Assembly: GCA_001897445.1 (NCBI GenBank)
Contig: MKSX01000010.1
Span: 83,942-147,941 of the forward strand
Reading direction: 5' to 3'
Length of the DNA: 64,000 nt
Source: Alphaproteobacteria bacterium 33-17
GTDB taxonomy: Bacteria > Pseudomonadota > Alphaproteobacteria > Rickettsiales > 33-17
The notes beneath the pieces were generated by a model, which was not told the DNA's origin, did not search any database, and saw only the letters and a program-made list of their open reading frames with translations. A program made the position numbers and the translations under genes. Below, in pieces: positions 56,807 through 64,000 of the stretch; within the stretch, counting starts at the first letter, position 1, and each line of letters opens with the position of its first letter.

Positions 56807-57673
56807 ATGTTACAACAATTATTCATTAAAGCTTCCACATATGCTAGTAAAAATACATTTAAAGGGGCTTTCACGCAAACCATGCATTTTAATAGCCATA
56901 AGCCCATTCCTATGGAAGAAAGTTTATTAAAAGCTGTAAAAGAAAAGAACAAGCCTGAAGTTAAATATTATCTAACTAAGCCTATAAATTTGAATCATGT
57001 ATCAGAAGAGTTGGGTAGCATTTTTCACGCGGCTGATAGTGTTGTAACAAGGTTTTTTCTTAAGTTCCCTGTAAACCCCAATTTACTTAATACAAAAGGC
57101 AATGCGCCGCTTCATGATGCATGTAATATTGGTTACTACGATAAAGTTGAAAGGCTTTTATCTCATAAAGATATTAATCCAAATATTCAGAATCAAATGG
57201 GCAGAACGCCACTTCATTATGCAACAATGCTTAGCAATTCAAGGATTACTGAACTTCTGCTATCTCATAAAAATATAAAACCTGGAATTTGCGACAATTT
57301 TGGTAATACTGCGCTACATACCGCCCTTACCGCTGTTAACATAGAAACTATACTTAGGGATGGACGTATTAATCCTAAAGCTCAGAATATTTTCGGAGAA
57401 ACCGCTCTTCATGAAGCTGTTGAAAACGGAATGATAAAGCTTGTAGAAGCGTTTTTAAAGCATGATAGATCTAATAATTATATGCTAATCAATCCTTCTA
57501 TTAAAAACCTAGCAGGCGATACCCCGATCGATATAGCTTTTCAGGAAGGATATGTTGAGATAGCTAAGTTACTTGCATCCCACCCATACCATGATAAAGA
57601 AAATGCTAAAAGCTTTAGAGAAATTACTGAACTTGCAAAACTTGCGCATGATTTAGATGTAGGTAAAAGGTAA
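56807..57673 (+). CDS. Ankyrin repeat protein
   Basis: A 288-residue protein with six or so ankyrin units of variable quality (residues about 45-260). NAPLHDACNIGYYDKVERLL, GRTPLHYATMLSNSRITELL and GETALHEAVENGMIKLVEAF are clear. The N-terminus is a short amphipathic stretch, not a signal peptide. AGGAATATC precedes the ATG. It probably acts in protein binding; a host target cannot be read from sequence. Confidence 0.87.
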   Translation: MLQQLFIKASTYASKNTFKGAFTQTMHFNSHKPIPMEESLLKAVKEKNKPEVKYYLTKPINLNHVSEELGSIFHAADSVVTRFFLKFPVNPNLLNTKGNAPLHDACNIGYYDKVERLLSHKDINPNIQNQMGRTPLHYATMLSNSRITELLLSHKNIKPGICDNFGNTALHTALTAVNIETILRDGRINPKAQNIFGETALHEAVENGMIKLVEAFLKHDRSNNYMLINPSIKNLAGDTPIDIAFQEGYVEIAKLLASHPYHDKENAKSFREITELAKLAHDLDVGKR

Positions 57674-57697
57674 GACTGAGAATTTATAACAATCAAT

Positions 57698-57722
57698 TGA
57701 AATCCTGTGCTTTTACAGGATT
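57698..57722. terminator. Bidirectional terminator
   Basis: AAATCCTGT (57698-57706) pairs perfectly with ACAGGATTT (57713-57721) around GCTTTT, between converging genes. Confidence 0.8.
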
Positions 57723-60700
57723 TTAATAAGCAGCTGTTGATAAATTGTAATTCTTGCTTATAAAGTCTTTGTAATTACTTGCAAAATTATCCAGCATTTT
57801 AGCATCCATATTGTTTGCAATCAACCTTACGTCTGCTTTAATTGGCTCTTCACAAAGATAGTTTAAAAGTTCTTTGTTATTACCATCATTAAAGCGCATG
57901 AAAAATTGCTTTCTAAGACGCAAAATTGCACCCTTATCGTTTAACATTTCATAAGCAACTGCAAGCTTGACTATAAGCTTTTCCTGAAGTTGGTCAATCT
58001 TTCCTTCTGACTCTGACCAAATTTCTGTTGCAAGATTAAGCTCGTTCTTTATTGCAGCCCAGTCTCGCTGCCTCCAGTAAATATCTGTTCTGATACCGCT
58101 TGCATTAGTACTAAGATCATTTTTCAGCATTGTCAGAGCTATGTCATATTTTTCATTTTCAGCATATGCAGTTGCTTTTAAATATTTAAATTTACGGCTT
58201 TCATCAAAGTCAGGCTCTATCTCTAAAGGTAAGGCTAAAATTTCTACTGCCTCTTTTGGTTTATTATCAACCAAGTATAAATAAGCCAGTTGCTTAATTA
58301 AGTTATTTCGTTCTAAGCCTTTCGACCTGAATCTTATCTGGTGATTCAGAATGTTTTGAGCCTGGTCTAACAAATCTATATCTACCAGTCTGTTCACCAT
58401 TTTCCTTACAATTTCATCACCTTTATCACCAATTGGTGTAAGCTCTCGAAATTCAAAAAACAAATTTGCATATTCCATTTCATTAATACTTTTAGGAAGC
58501 TCGGTTTGGCTAAATAATTCTACGAACTTTTTACTCATATCTGATGCTAGTACGATAGCCTCTGGAATACCTATAAAATTTTCAACAACATTTTGCCATG
58601 CTCTAAATGCTTTATTATAAATACCGTTTTCATAAGCAAGATTACCATAACCAATTAGCATTTCAGCTTCGGTCGCATCCCCTCTCCATATAGATAAAGC
58701 TTTTTCCATTTTATCCAAAGCGGCTGTCGCATCAATTTTTTTTTCTTCATACTCAATTTGAGCAATTTTAAAAATTGCTTTTGCTCTGTTTTTAAGGTCG
58801 CCTGAATCATCTGAAAGGTCTTTAAGTACTTTCATCGCAAACTTGTTATTTTTATTTCTCTCGGCAAGCATTGCCTGAAAATATTTAAAATCATTAACAT
58901 ACTTACTATGCATAGCCATAGAAGCATGCTGAATAATATTTGCTGCGGCATCATATTCTTCGTTATCAAGCATGTCCTCAAGCTCAATTAACGCAAGCTT
59001 ACTGCTAACTAATAGCGGGTACTTTTTTAAAAAAAATTCGCTATTTATAACATAATTTATTCTACGGTCTTTGTACTCATCGTTAACTTTAAGATTTGCC
59101 GCCGCTATCCACATGCTCAGTTCATTATGATATTTTGAATGTACTTTACTCATATCTAATTCATTAAACCTGTTTTTCGCTACCACAAATTTATTGTTTA
59201 AAAAACTAAGTAGCGCCATTTTGATTTTCAGGTCTATATTTTTTTGAATTTGCGGGTCATAAATAATGGCATTCTCAATTACCGCTTCTGCTTCTTCTGT
59301 CATTCCGTTTTGAAAATAAAAATCCGCAAGCCTTAATCTTTGAATATATTTGTATTTAGTATCAGTTTTAGTCAGATCATAAAGTATTTTTCCAAGCTTT
59401 TTGCTGTAGTCAGGCACTGGCTCTCTCCAGTTACCAAAATTAAACATACTATCGCTGGTTTGATAATTCATACTGGTTTTTTTGTAACTTGGGGAATCTA
59501 TTATTAAATTATTTTTCTTAATAGACGTTTTAATATTATCATTTTTCTTAAGTAATGCTGCACCAAGTACAGTTCTAATAAGATCAAAATCAGTGAAGTG
59601 ATAATTTTTCTCAACGTTTATTACATCATTATTTACTGTATAAACTATAAAATTTTCACCTGTATCCTGGTCTATAATATTTACGCTATTTGTAAGTCCT
59701 GGTATGGTAAAAGAGATTTGAAACTCTGGTGTAATTTGATTTTCACCAACCTCATAAGCATCTTTTGGCACATTGTCTCTGGTAAGTGTAATAAGCCATG
59801 AACTTCTTTCTCTGGCTACTTTTATATTTTTGTTAGATGGAATTTTATAATATACATAATTACCCATTGCTGATGAAGTTAACTTAATAGGCGCATCTTT
59901 AGGCATTACCGGAGGATTATCATTACTATCAAAGACTACATAAATATAACCAGATCTCTTAAAGATTGCCGCACCAACAGGGTTTTGCCATTCAAAATTT
60001 AACTCAAGGTCAGTACCAATTTGGGCAAATTTTATTAAATTAAGTTCGGTTATTTTTTCTTTAACCTTTGTTATTGGTGCTTTTACAATCTCTTCTTTTT
60101 CAGCTGGCTCTTCTTTTTTTGCTTCGTCTTTAGAAGGTAGCTTCAAAACCTGATCTGATTTTAAGGTTGGAACGGGAGTTTCTTTTTTTGGCTCAGGATT
60201 TTTTGGAGACTTAACCGCCTTTACTGTTTTTGTTTCAGTTTTTACAGTTTCAATCTTTTTAGTTTCAACCTGCTTAAGTTTACCATTATCTAAAGGGGTT
60301 ACTTTTTTAGTTTCTTCTGTTTTTACAACTTTTTTCTCTTCTTTTTTAGTAATGGACTTTGTATCTTTTTTAGCTGCATCAAGCTGTTTTTTAGGATCAG
60401 CATTTTTTTGAATATTAGCAGTTTTAATAATCTCTATACCAAAAGCATTATCTCCTAGGAATTTTCTAACTTTTCCAGGATTACTTTTTAGTGTAATAAT
60501 TATCTCATTTTTTTTTGATATAATTGACTTAATATATTTAGAATTTTTAGGGGCAGATATTTTACCCTTCACTGGATCTTTTAAAATAATGATAACTTTT
60601 GTATCGTTGTGAATTACTTTAATAGTTTTATTATATTTAGCGTTAAAAATAAGCCTTTCATTGGTAGTATCAAGATTTCTTACTTTAATAGAGTTTATAG

Positions 60701-60785
60701 CCGCAGCATTTGCTGAGCTTAAAGAACATATGAATGATATAATTATCAAACTAATTGCTAATAATAATTTCAAAGCTATTCTCAC
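57723..60785 (-). CDS. Large periplasmic TPR-like protein
   Basis: A 1020-residue exported protein. A signal peptide covers about residues 1-27 (ending SSANA). Residues 30-115 are strand-rich and resemble an AMIN-type domain. Residues about 120-245 are a Lys/Glu/Thr/Pro-rich linker. A further beta-rich part reaches about 420, and the rest is helical with TPR-like units (FYFQNGMTEEAEAVIENAI, AYENGIYNKAFRAWQNVVEN). The start overlaps the MotB-like gene by 35 bases. It may help anchor or power a wall-associated machine; the precise role is unknown. It ends a four-gene operon. Confidence 0.7.
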   Translation of the reverse strand: MRIALKLLLAISLIIISFICSLSSANAAAINSIKVRNLDTTNERLIFNAKYNKTIKVIHNDTKVIIILKDPVKGKISAPKNSKYIKSIISKKNEIIITLKSNPGKVRKFLGDNAFGIEIIKTANIQKNADPKKQLDAAKKDTKSITKKEEKKVVKTEETKKVTPLDNGKLKQVETKKIETVKTETKTVKAVKSPKNPEPKKETPVPTLKSDQVLKLPSKDEAKKEEPAEKEEIVKAPITKVKEKITELNLIKFAQIGTDLELNFEWQNPVGAAIFKRSGYIYVVFDSNDNPPVMPKDAPIKLTSSAMGNYVYYKIPSNKNIKVARERSSWLITLTRDNVPKDAYEVGENQITPEFQISFTIPGLTNSVNIIDQDTGENFIVYTVNNDVINVEKNYHFTDFDLIRTVLGAALLKKNDNIKTSIKKNNLIIDSPSYKKTSMNYQTSDSMFNFGNWREPVPDYSKKLGKILYDLTKTDTKYKYIQRLRLADFYFQNGMTEEAEAVIENAIIYDPQIQKNIDLKIKMALLSFLNNKFVVAKNRFNELDMSKVHSKYHNELSMWIAAANLKVNDEYKDRRINYVINSEFFLKKYPLLVSSKLALIELEDMLDNEEYDAAANIIQHASMAMHSKYVNDFKYFQAMLAERNKNNKFAMKVLKDLSDDSGDLKNRAKAIFKIAQIEYEEKKIDATAALDKMEKALSIWRGDATEAEMLIGYGNLAYENGIYNKAFRAWQNVVENFIGIPEAIVLASDMSKKFVELFSQTELPKSINEMEYANLFFEFRELTPIGDKGDEIVRKMVNRLVDIDLLDQAQNILNHQIRFRSKGLERNNLIKQLAYLYLVDNKPKEAVEILALPLEIEPDFDESRKFKYLKATAYAENEKYDIALTMLKNDLSTNASGIRTDIYWRQRDWAAIKNELNLATEIWSESEGKIDQLQEKLIVKLAVAYEMLNDKGAILRLRKQFFMRFNDGNNKELLNYLCEEPIKADVRLIANNMDAKMLDNFASNYKDFISKNYNLSTAAY

Positions 60786-61521
60786 CTAAACCATTAGTAT
60801 ATTTTAATTCACAATTGATATTATCTAATGTTGTCGCATTTCTCAAGAATTTTACAATTCTCAAACATTTATTTGATCTGTCTATAAAAGTTTGCTGCGT
60901 TAAGTCTTCGGTGTGTATATATGTTCTGACTTTTAATTTTTTCTGCATATTGAATAAAATAGTGGATAAAAAGCTTATAAAGTCTTTAGCTTCGTCATCA
61001 ACATATTCGTTAAGCAGGAAAATTTCTTTTTCTGGCGCAGAAACTATGATACCGTCTATATCTGAATAAACTTCTGCTATAAACTTACCTTCATAATTTT
61101 CAATATGATTTTTAATCACCTGCTCTAGGTAAACGTTTTTAATACCTTCAACTTTTGGCATTTCTGAAACTTTCTTCATATTATTTTCTATTTCGTGAAA
61201 GTTTTTAACATTATGCCTTAGGTTTACTGATGCTACTATGTTATCCCATAATTTTTGCGTAGGCATAATATCAATGTATAGCAAGATAAAAAATGAAAGT
61301 ATCAGAGAAAGTAAGTCGCCAAGTATCATCATCCATGGCTGCGATACTTCGGAGGTAGATGATAAATTACGAATAACCAAATCTAAAGTTTTGCTATTTG
61401 AGCTATTATATAGTTTTTTAGAATTTATTTCTTTATCATCTGCGTCTTTTTTATCTGAATCTTCAGATGAAGCTTCAGAGGATGGCTTACGGTAAAAAAT
61501 AAATTCTGCATCATCAGTCAT
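60751..61521 (-). CDS. MotB-like stator protein
   Basis: A 256-residue protein with one transmembrane helix (about residues 64-84) preceded by SQPWMMILGDLLSLILSFFILL. This matches the W-M-x-x-x-x-D-L-x-x-L-L-x-x-F-F-x-L-L signature of MotB, with the proton-binding Asp at residue 69. The C-terminal half is an OmpA-like fold in which RSNKCLRIVKFLR takes the place of the usual RA-x-x-V-x-x-x-L helix. The N-terminal 60 residues are acidic and disordered. No motA is adjacent. It may drive flagellar rotation or another energised envelope machine. Confidence 0.72.
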   Translation of the reverse strand: MTDDAEFIFYRKPSSEASSEDSDKKDADDKEINSKKLYNSSNSKTLDLVIRNLSSTSEVSQPWMMILGDLLSLILSFFILLYIDIMPTQKLWDNIVASVNLRHNVKNFHEIENNMKKVSEMPKVEGIKNVYLEQVIKNHIENYEGKFIAEVYSDIDGIIVSAPEKEIFLLNEYVDDEAKDFISFLSTILFNMQKKLKVRTYIHTEDLTQQTFIDRSNKCLRIVKFLRNATTLDNINCELKYTNGLGENSFEIIISN

Positions 61522-62017
61522 TGCTCTTGATCCTCATTGTAAGCTTACTATTGGGAACTATAATCAATGTTAGCAAATCTTTTCTATCAAGCTGAGTGCT
61601 AAAAAGATCAAACAAATATGATATGTTGTCGCGTGAGGAAAATTTAGGATATTCAGGCAATTCAATTTTAAGCTTCATAAGCTTTTTATTGTCATTAATT
61701 ACTGCGAAAACTGTTTTAAAAAAATTTAGGTGCTGCGGCTTTAATGTATCATTTTCAAATAAGTCGTTAATGTCTATGCTAATTTCATATTCACCCTGAT
61801 AATTCCTTTTAAAAACCCACATTGCAAGTCTTGAGCTTTCTTCTAAGGTTCCAACCATTGAAGATTCTACTTTCTTTTGCATGGTATGCTCATTTGTTGA
61901 AGCATCATATACAGGCTTTTCATTATGGGGCGTAAATTTTGATTGTGATATTATTAATATAAAGAAGCTATTGAGAATAATATATAAACTTATAGTGATA
62001 ATATGCCGGTTGTTCAT
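61514..62017 (-). CDS. Membrane-anchored protein of unknown function
   Basis: A 167-residue protein with an N-terminal transmembrane helix (about residues 6-24) and a periplasmic domain I do not recognise. It overlaps the MotB-like gene by 8 bases and the COQ9 gene by 4, so it is cotranscribed. Its topology, one helix and a periplasmic domain, is like that of the MotB-like protein it precedes; a joint role is inferred. Confidence 0.6.
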   Translation of the reverse strand: MNNRHIITISLYIILNSFFILIISQSKFTPHNEKPVYDASTNEHTMQKKVESSMVGTLEESSRLAMWVFKRNYQGEYEISIDINDLFENDTLKPQHLNFFKTVFAVINDNKKLMKLKIELPEYPKFSSRDNISYLFDLFSTQLDRKDLLTLIIVPNSKLTMRIKSND

Positions 62018-62649
62018 TTTATAAAAAGCAATCTGATAAATGGTAGTTTTGTTACTATTTTACCAAAATCTTTAAATTTGCCAAGCATTTGTCCAAATTT
62101 TACAGTATTATCTAATTCTTTGTACATATAAGCTATTGTATCGGAGTTATTTAGCGACTTATCTTTAAACCAGAACAATATAGTTTTTGTATATACAATG
62201 TATAATAATGAACGCTTTGAATAATAATTAAAATCTAAGGCTTTATCCCCTATTATTCTCCATGTTTCGTCTGACTCTTTCCAAATTTGCTTAAGCAGCA
62301 ATTTTCTGTCCTTAATCAGCAACATTGATGAACCAGTTTCTAAAATCTCTTTATATGGCTGAGCAGCCTCAAGTTTTTTTATAATAACATGAGCTATCTT
62401 ATGCCTGATTCCCATATTGTGAAATTCAGCCTGGTTTAATTTCTCAATAAAGTCAGCATTTATTATATTAATAAGCTCCTGCATTATTGAAACAAAACCT
62501 TTTGGAAAGATTACATCATTTAAAGCATAGTCGATATTGGCATCACTATAGGCTGCTTTAAGCGATACATCTGTCCAGCCATCAAACGGTATATGATTAA
62601 CTAGCTGATTTACAATGCTTTTTCTTAAAAAACTTAAATTTACTTGCAT
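62014..62649 (-). CDS. COQ9 family protein (rpsU-divergent)
   Basis: A 211-residue member of the COQ9/TIGR02396 family, lipid-binding TetR-fold proteins needed for ubiquinone synthesis in mitochondria. Family traits are the early [20 protein letters not shown], then [44 protein letters not shown] and the W-F-x-D-K-S segment. It is transcribed away from rpsU, the arrangement that gave the family its other name. It heads an operon with the MotB-like gene. Confidence 0.88.
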   Translation of the reverse strand: MQVNLSFLRKSIVNQLVNHIPFDGWTDVSLKAAYSDANIDYALNDVIFPKGFVSIMQELINIINADFIEKLNQAEFHNMGIRHKIAHVIIKKLEAAQPYKEILETGSSMLLIKDRKLLLKQIWKESDETWRIIGDKALDFNYYSKRSLLYIVYTKTILFWFKDKSLNNSDTIAYMYKELDNTVKFGQMLGKFKDFGKIVTKLPFIRLLFIK

Positions 62650-62672
62650 GTTGGTAATTTGTGTATTATTAT
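62644..62672 (+). promoter_or_regulatory. rpsU promoter
   Basis: TTGCAT (62644-62649) and TATTAT (62667-62672) are 17 bases apart. The -35 overlaps the start codon of the divergent COQ9 gene. A leader of about 57 bases to the rpsU start would follow. Confidence 0.55.
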
Positions 62673-62681
62673 CTCGGGATC

Positions 62682-62710
62682 AGGTTACCAGCTATTTAAT
62701 AGTTTGTCAA
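62682..62710 (-). promoter_or_regulatory. Possible promoter of the COQ9 operon
   Basis: On the minus strand TTGACA (complement of 62705-62710) has TAACCT (complement of 62682-62687) 17 bases downstream. The -10 match is weak. It would lie in the rpsU leader. Confidence 0.4.
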
Positions 62711-62736
62711 AAAAGACCGGAAAGGGGGTAAAGAAA

Positions 62737-62934
62737 TTGGTAAATACTGTTGTAAGAGATAATAACGTTGAGCAGGCACTTCGCGCGCAAAAGAAAAAGT
62801 TGCAAAGAGAAGGAGTTTATCGCGAAATGAAACAACGCAGGCATTACGAAAAGCCAAGCGAAAAAAGACAACGCAAGAAAACTGAAGGCATAAAGCGTCA
62901 GCGTAAGCTTAAGTCTAAAAACGAAGATAAATAA
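62737..62934 (+). CDS. rpsU: 30S ribosomal protein S21
   Basis: bS21, a small basic protein of the 30S subunit involved in translation initiation. The 65-residue frame [16 protein letters not shown]...[25 protein letters not shown] pattern matches the family in order. The start is a TTG at 62737: AAAGGGGG lies eight bases before it, and the residues encoded further upstream do not fit S21. It is followed by a strong terminator and lies divergent to the COQ9 gene. Confidence 0.93.
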   Translation: MVNTVVRDNNVEQALRAQKKKLQREGVYREMKQRRHYEKPSEKRQRKKTEGIKRQRKLKSKNEDK

Positions 62935-62936
62935 AT

Positions 62937-62972
62937 AAAAAAAGGTCGGTTCAATTGCCGACCTTTTTTTTT
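62937..62972. terminator. rpsU terminator
   Basis: GGTCGG (62944-62949) pairs with CCGACC (62958-62963), flanked by A and T runs that extend the stem, with nine T residues on the plus strand. Confidence 0.92.
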
Positions 62973-62990
62973 AAATACATATATACAATT

Positions 62991-63596
62991 ATGATAAAAA
63001 AATATTTCATTATACTGTTGCTTTCACTAATACCTTGTACCAGTTTTGCAGGCAAAGGTTCTGATTTCATGAATTATTTAAATTCAGCTGACAAAGTAGC
63101 AAGCACAGCAGAAGCGATAACTATATTAGCAGATACACAAGTCAGATTATCTGCGATAGAATCCTATGTTAACAATGACAGACCAGATACAGCTACAAAT
63201 GAAATATCCGGACTTAGAAAAGATTTGGCAAAAGCGATTAAAATACTCATAGATAATAATTTCCCAGAAGAGTCAAAAGCTTATAAACTTGATATTATAG
63301 GAGCAAATGACTATTTATCGGTTGCATATAGCCTTAGGGATTTTCAAGAAATTTCACCTGAATATAAAAAACTTTCAATGCAATTATCAATGCATATATG
63401 TAAAAACTTAACTACCAACACTATAACGCTACTTAAAGAGCTTGCAACATCAATAGTAAAAACTCCAAGTTCTAAAAATGCTATTAAATATCACACGAAC
63501 CTAACAAGGATCAAAAAGATTAACGTAGAAATTTCAACAAATATAATTGCACTTATTACTGAACTTGCAAAAGCAGAATCTATTGCTAAAAGGTAG
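62991..63596 (+). CDS. Secreted protein of unknown function
   Basis: A 201-residue protein with a signal peptide (about residues 1-19, IILLLSLIPCTSFAG). The mature part is entirely helical and charged (AEAITILADTQVRLSAIESY, NLTRIKKINVEISTNIIALI), suggestive of a periplasmic helical bundle. The ATG at 62991 is chosen because the signal peptide starts there; the frame upstream runs through the rpsU terminator. No family is recognised. Confidence 0.65.
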   Translation: MIKKYFIILLLSLIPCTSFAGKGSDFMNYLNSADKVASTAEAITILADTQVRLSAIESYVNNDRPDTATNEISGLRKDLAKAIKILIDNNFPEESKAYKLDIIGANDYLSVAYSLRDFQEISPEYKKLSMQLSMHICKNLTTNTITLLKELATSIVKTPSSKNAIKYHTNLTRIKKINVEISTNIIALITELAKAESIAKR

Positions 63597-63681
63597 GGGT
63601 TTTACTAATCCACTATCAACCCTTCTGACACATAAATTATACACTTACAACCAAGTACCTTATGGATACATGTAGATTTAT

Positions 63682-63717
63682 GGATTGCTTCAAAATATTT
63701 CATATTTTTCGCAACGA
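63682..63717. repeat. Family C palindrome, copy 3
   Basis: GGATTGCTTCAAAATAT and ATATTTTTCGCAA form a hairpin with AAAATAT/ATATTTT, a third compensated variant of the stem. Confidence 0.75.
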
Positions 63718-63790
63718 CAGTAACTGATGATTTGGAAAGACTTTGAGATAACATATTTTTTTCTACACCTAAACTTCCAGCATGTATCAT

Positions 63791-63872
63791 AACTATAGTT
63801 AAGTCTTTATAACTCTGGTGCATCTATTACTCTCACTAACCGAAGCATTACCAGGCTCTTCGCTTGTCATTT
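63791..63872 (-). repeat. Family A element, diverged copy 6
   Basis: On the minus strand AATGACAAGCGAA starts the core, a GCCT...GGTT stem replaces the CTAG stem, and GAGAGTAATAGATGCA follows. The right arm contains TATAAAGACTTA exactly as in copies 1 and 5. The other arm is not clear and lies next to family C copy 4. Confidence 0.55.
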
Positions 63873-63883
63873 TATATTTATAT

Positions 63884-63918
63884 GGATTGCTTCAAAATAT
63901 TTCATATTTTTCGCAATT
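63884..63918. repeat. Family C palindrome, copy 4
   Basis: Identical to copy 3 over GGATTGCTTCAAAATATTTC and ATATTTTTCGCAA. The two copies lie about 200 bases apart in the same orientation. Confidence 0.75.
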
Positions 63919-64000
63919 GTATAGGTTCGGAGTATCGGTGACGGAATTTTGAGTGAAAAGGGTTGACAATAAGTCTGAAAGGGTTGTGTAAAACGCTTTC

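Larger units (their letters stand above)
63597..64000. other. Repeat-rich region without a gene
   Basis: No convincing gene is seen to the window edge. The stretch carries two family C palindromes and a diverged family A copy on the minus strand. Near 63940 it also has GGTGACGG, complementary to a motif inside the isc-operon gap. Confidence 0.6.

Noticed and set aside
63605..63823. 72-codon minus-strand open frame
   Set aside because: It runs through a family C palindrome and part of a family A element, has no recognisable product and no ribosome-binding site.
30606..63918. Repeats as a CRISPR array
   Set aside because: Copies are kilobases apart with no regular spacers and no cas gene in the window.

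Overview
The window is AT-rich, densely coded bacterial chromosome from an alphaproteobacterium, most likely a member of the order Rickettsiales that kept flagellar genes (a Midichloria-like or related lineage). The evidence is the combination of an iscR-iscS-iscS-iscU-iscA-hscB-hscA-fdx cluster, ALAS-type hemA next to ctaA, a COQ9-family gene divergent from rpsU, VirB8/VirB9 of a P-type type IV secretion system, several ankyrin and other eukaryote-like repeat proteins, and flagellar export genes (fliQ, fliR, FliO-like, FlhB-tail-like, MotB-like). Genus cannot be fixed from this sequence alone.

Layout. 1-8.8 kb: core housekeeping (end of recF, gyrB, prmA, a DsbA-like oxidoreductase, prs, rplY, pth, ychF). 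8.8-14.4 kb: a class D beta-lactamase with all motifs intact, a degenerate ankyrin-like protein, hemA-ctaA, and a divergent heme-copper-oxidase-like membrane protein. 14.5-21.3 kb: uncharacterised membrane and flagellar-export-type small genes (FlhB-tail-like, FliO-like), then mltA, rnhA, comEC, grpE. 21.4-27.4 kb: cell-wall genes dacA and rlpA with pyrE, a 50-residue secreted peptide, tRNA-Ala, yggS, an MFS pump. 27.7-30.6 kb: a response regulator lacking its phospho-acceptor Asp, followed by three unknown genes, one ending in OCRE-like aromatic repeats. 30.8-41.7 kb: alaS and the complete Fe-S assembly operon on the minus strand, headed by a promoter that overlaps a near-consensus type-1 IscR box. 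41.7-49 kb: a hydrolase, a tandem-repeat protein, an MFS carrier, fliQ-fliR and two ankyrin genes. 49-57.7 kb: cysS, a HAD phosphatase, a solenoid protein with a C-terminal F-box, RDD-virB9-virB8, tRNA-Thr and two more ankyrin genes. 57.7-64 kb: a minus-strand operon (COQ9, two membrane proteins including a MotB-like one, a 1020-residue periplasmic repeat protein), rpsU and a secreted protein.

The main unexplained signal is a dispersed element of about 105-120 bp, here called family A, present at least five times, plus a diverged sixth copy, only between genes. Each copy has a core of about 50 bp with a direct repeat on either side of a 6-bp stem-loop. Outside the core lie 28-31-nt inverted arms that differ between copies but stay self-complementary. 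Inner-stem bases change in compensating pairs (ACCTAG/CTAGGT, AGCTAG/CTAGCT, TGTAG/CTACA). Copies lie against the stop codons of iscS and iscA, the start codon of fliQ and the 5' end of tRNA-Thr. A second, smaller palindrome (family C, GATTGC...GCAAT) also occurs four times with compensating changes. Four of the eukaryote-like proteins share an F-box-like C-terminal motif, which suggests a set of host-directed effectors.
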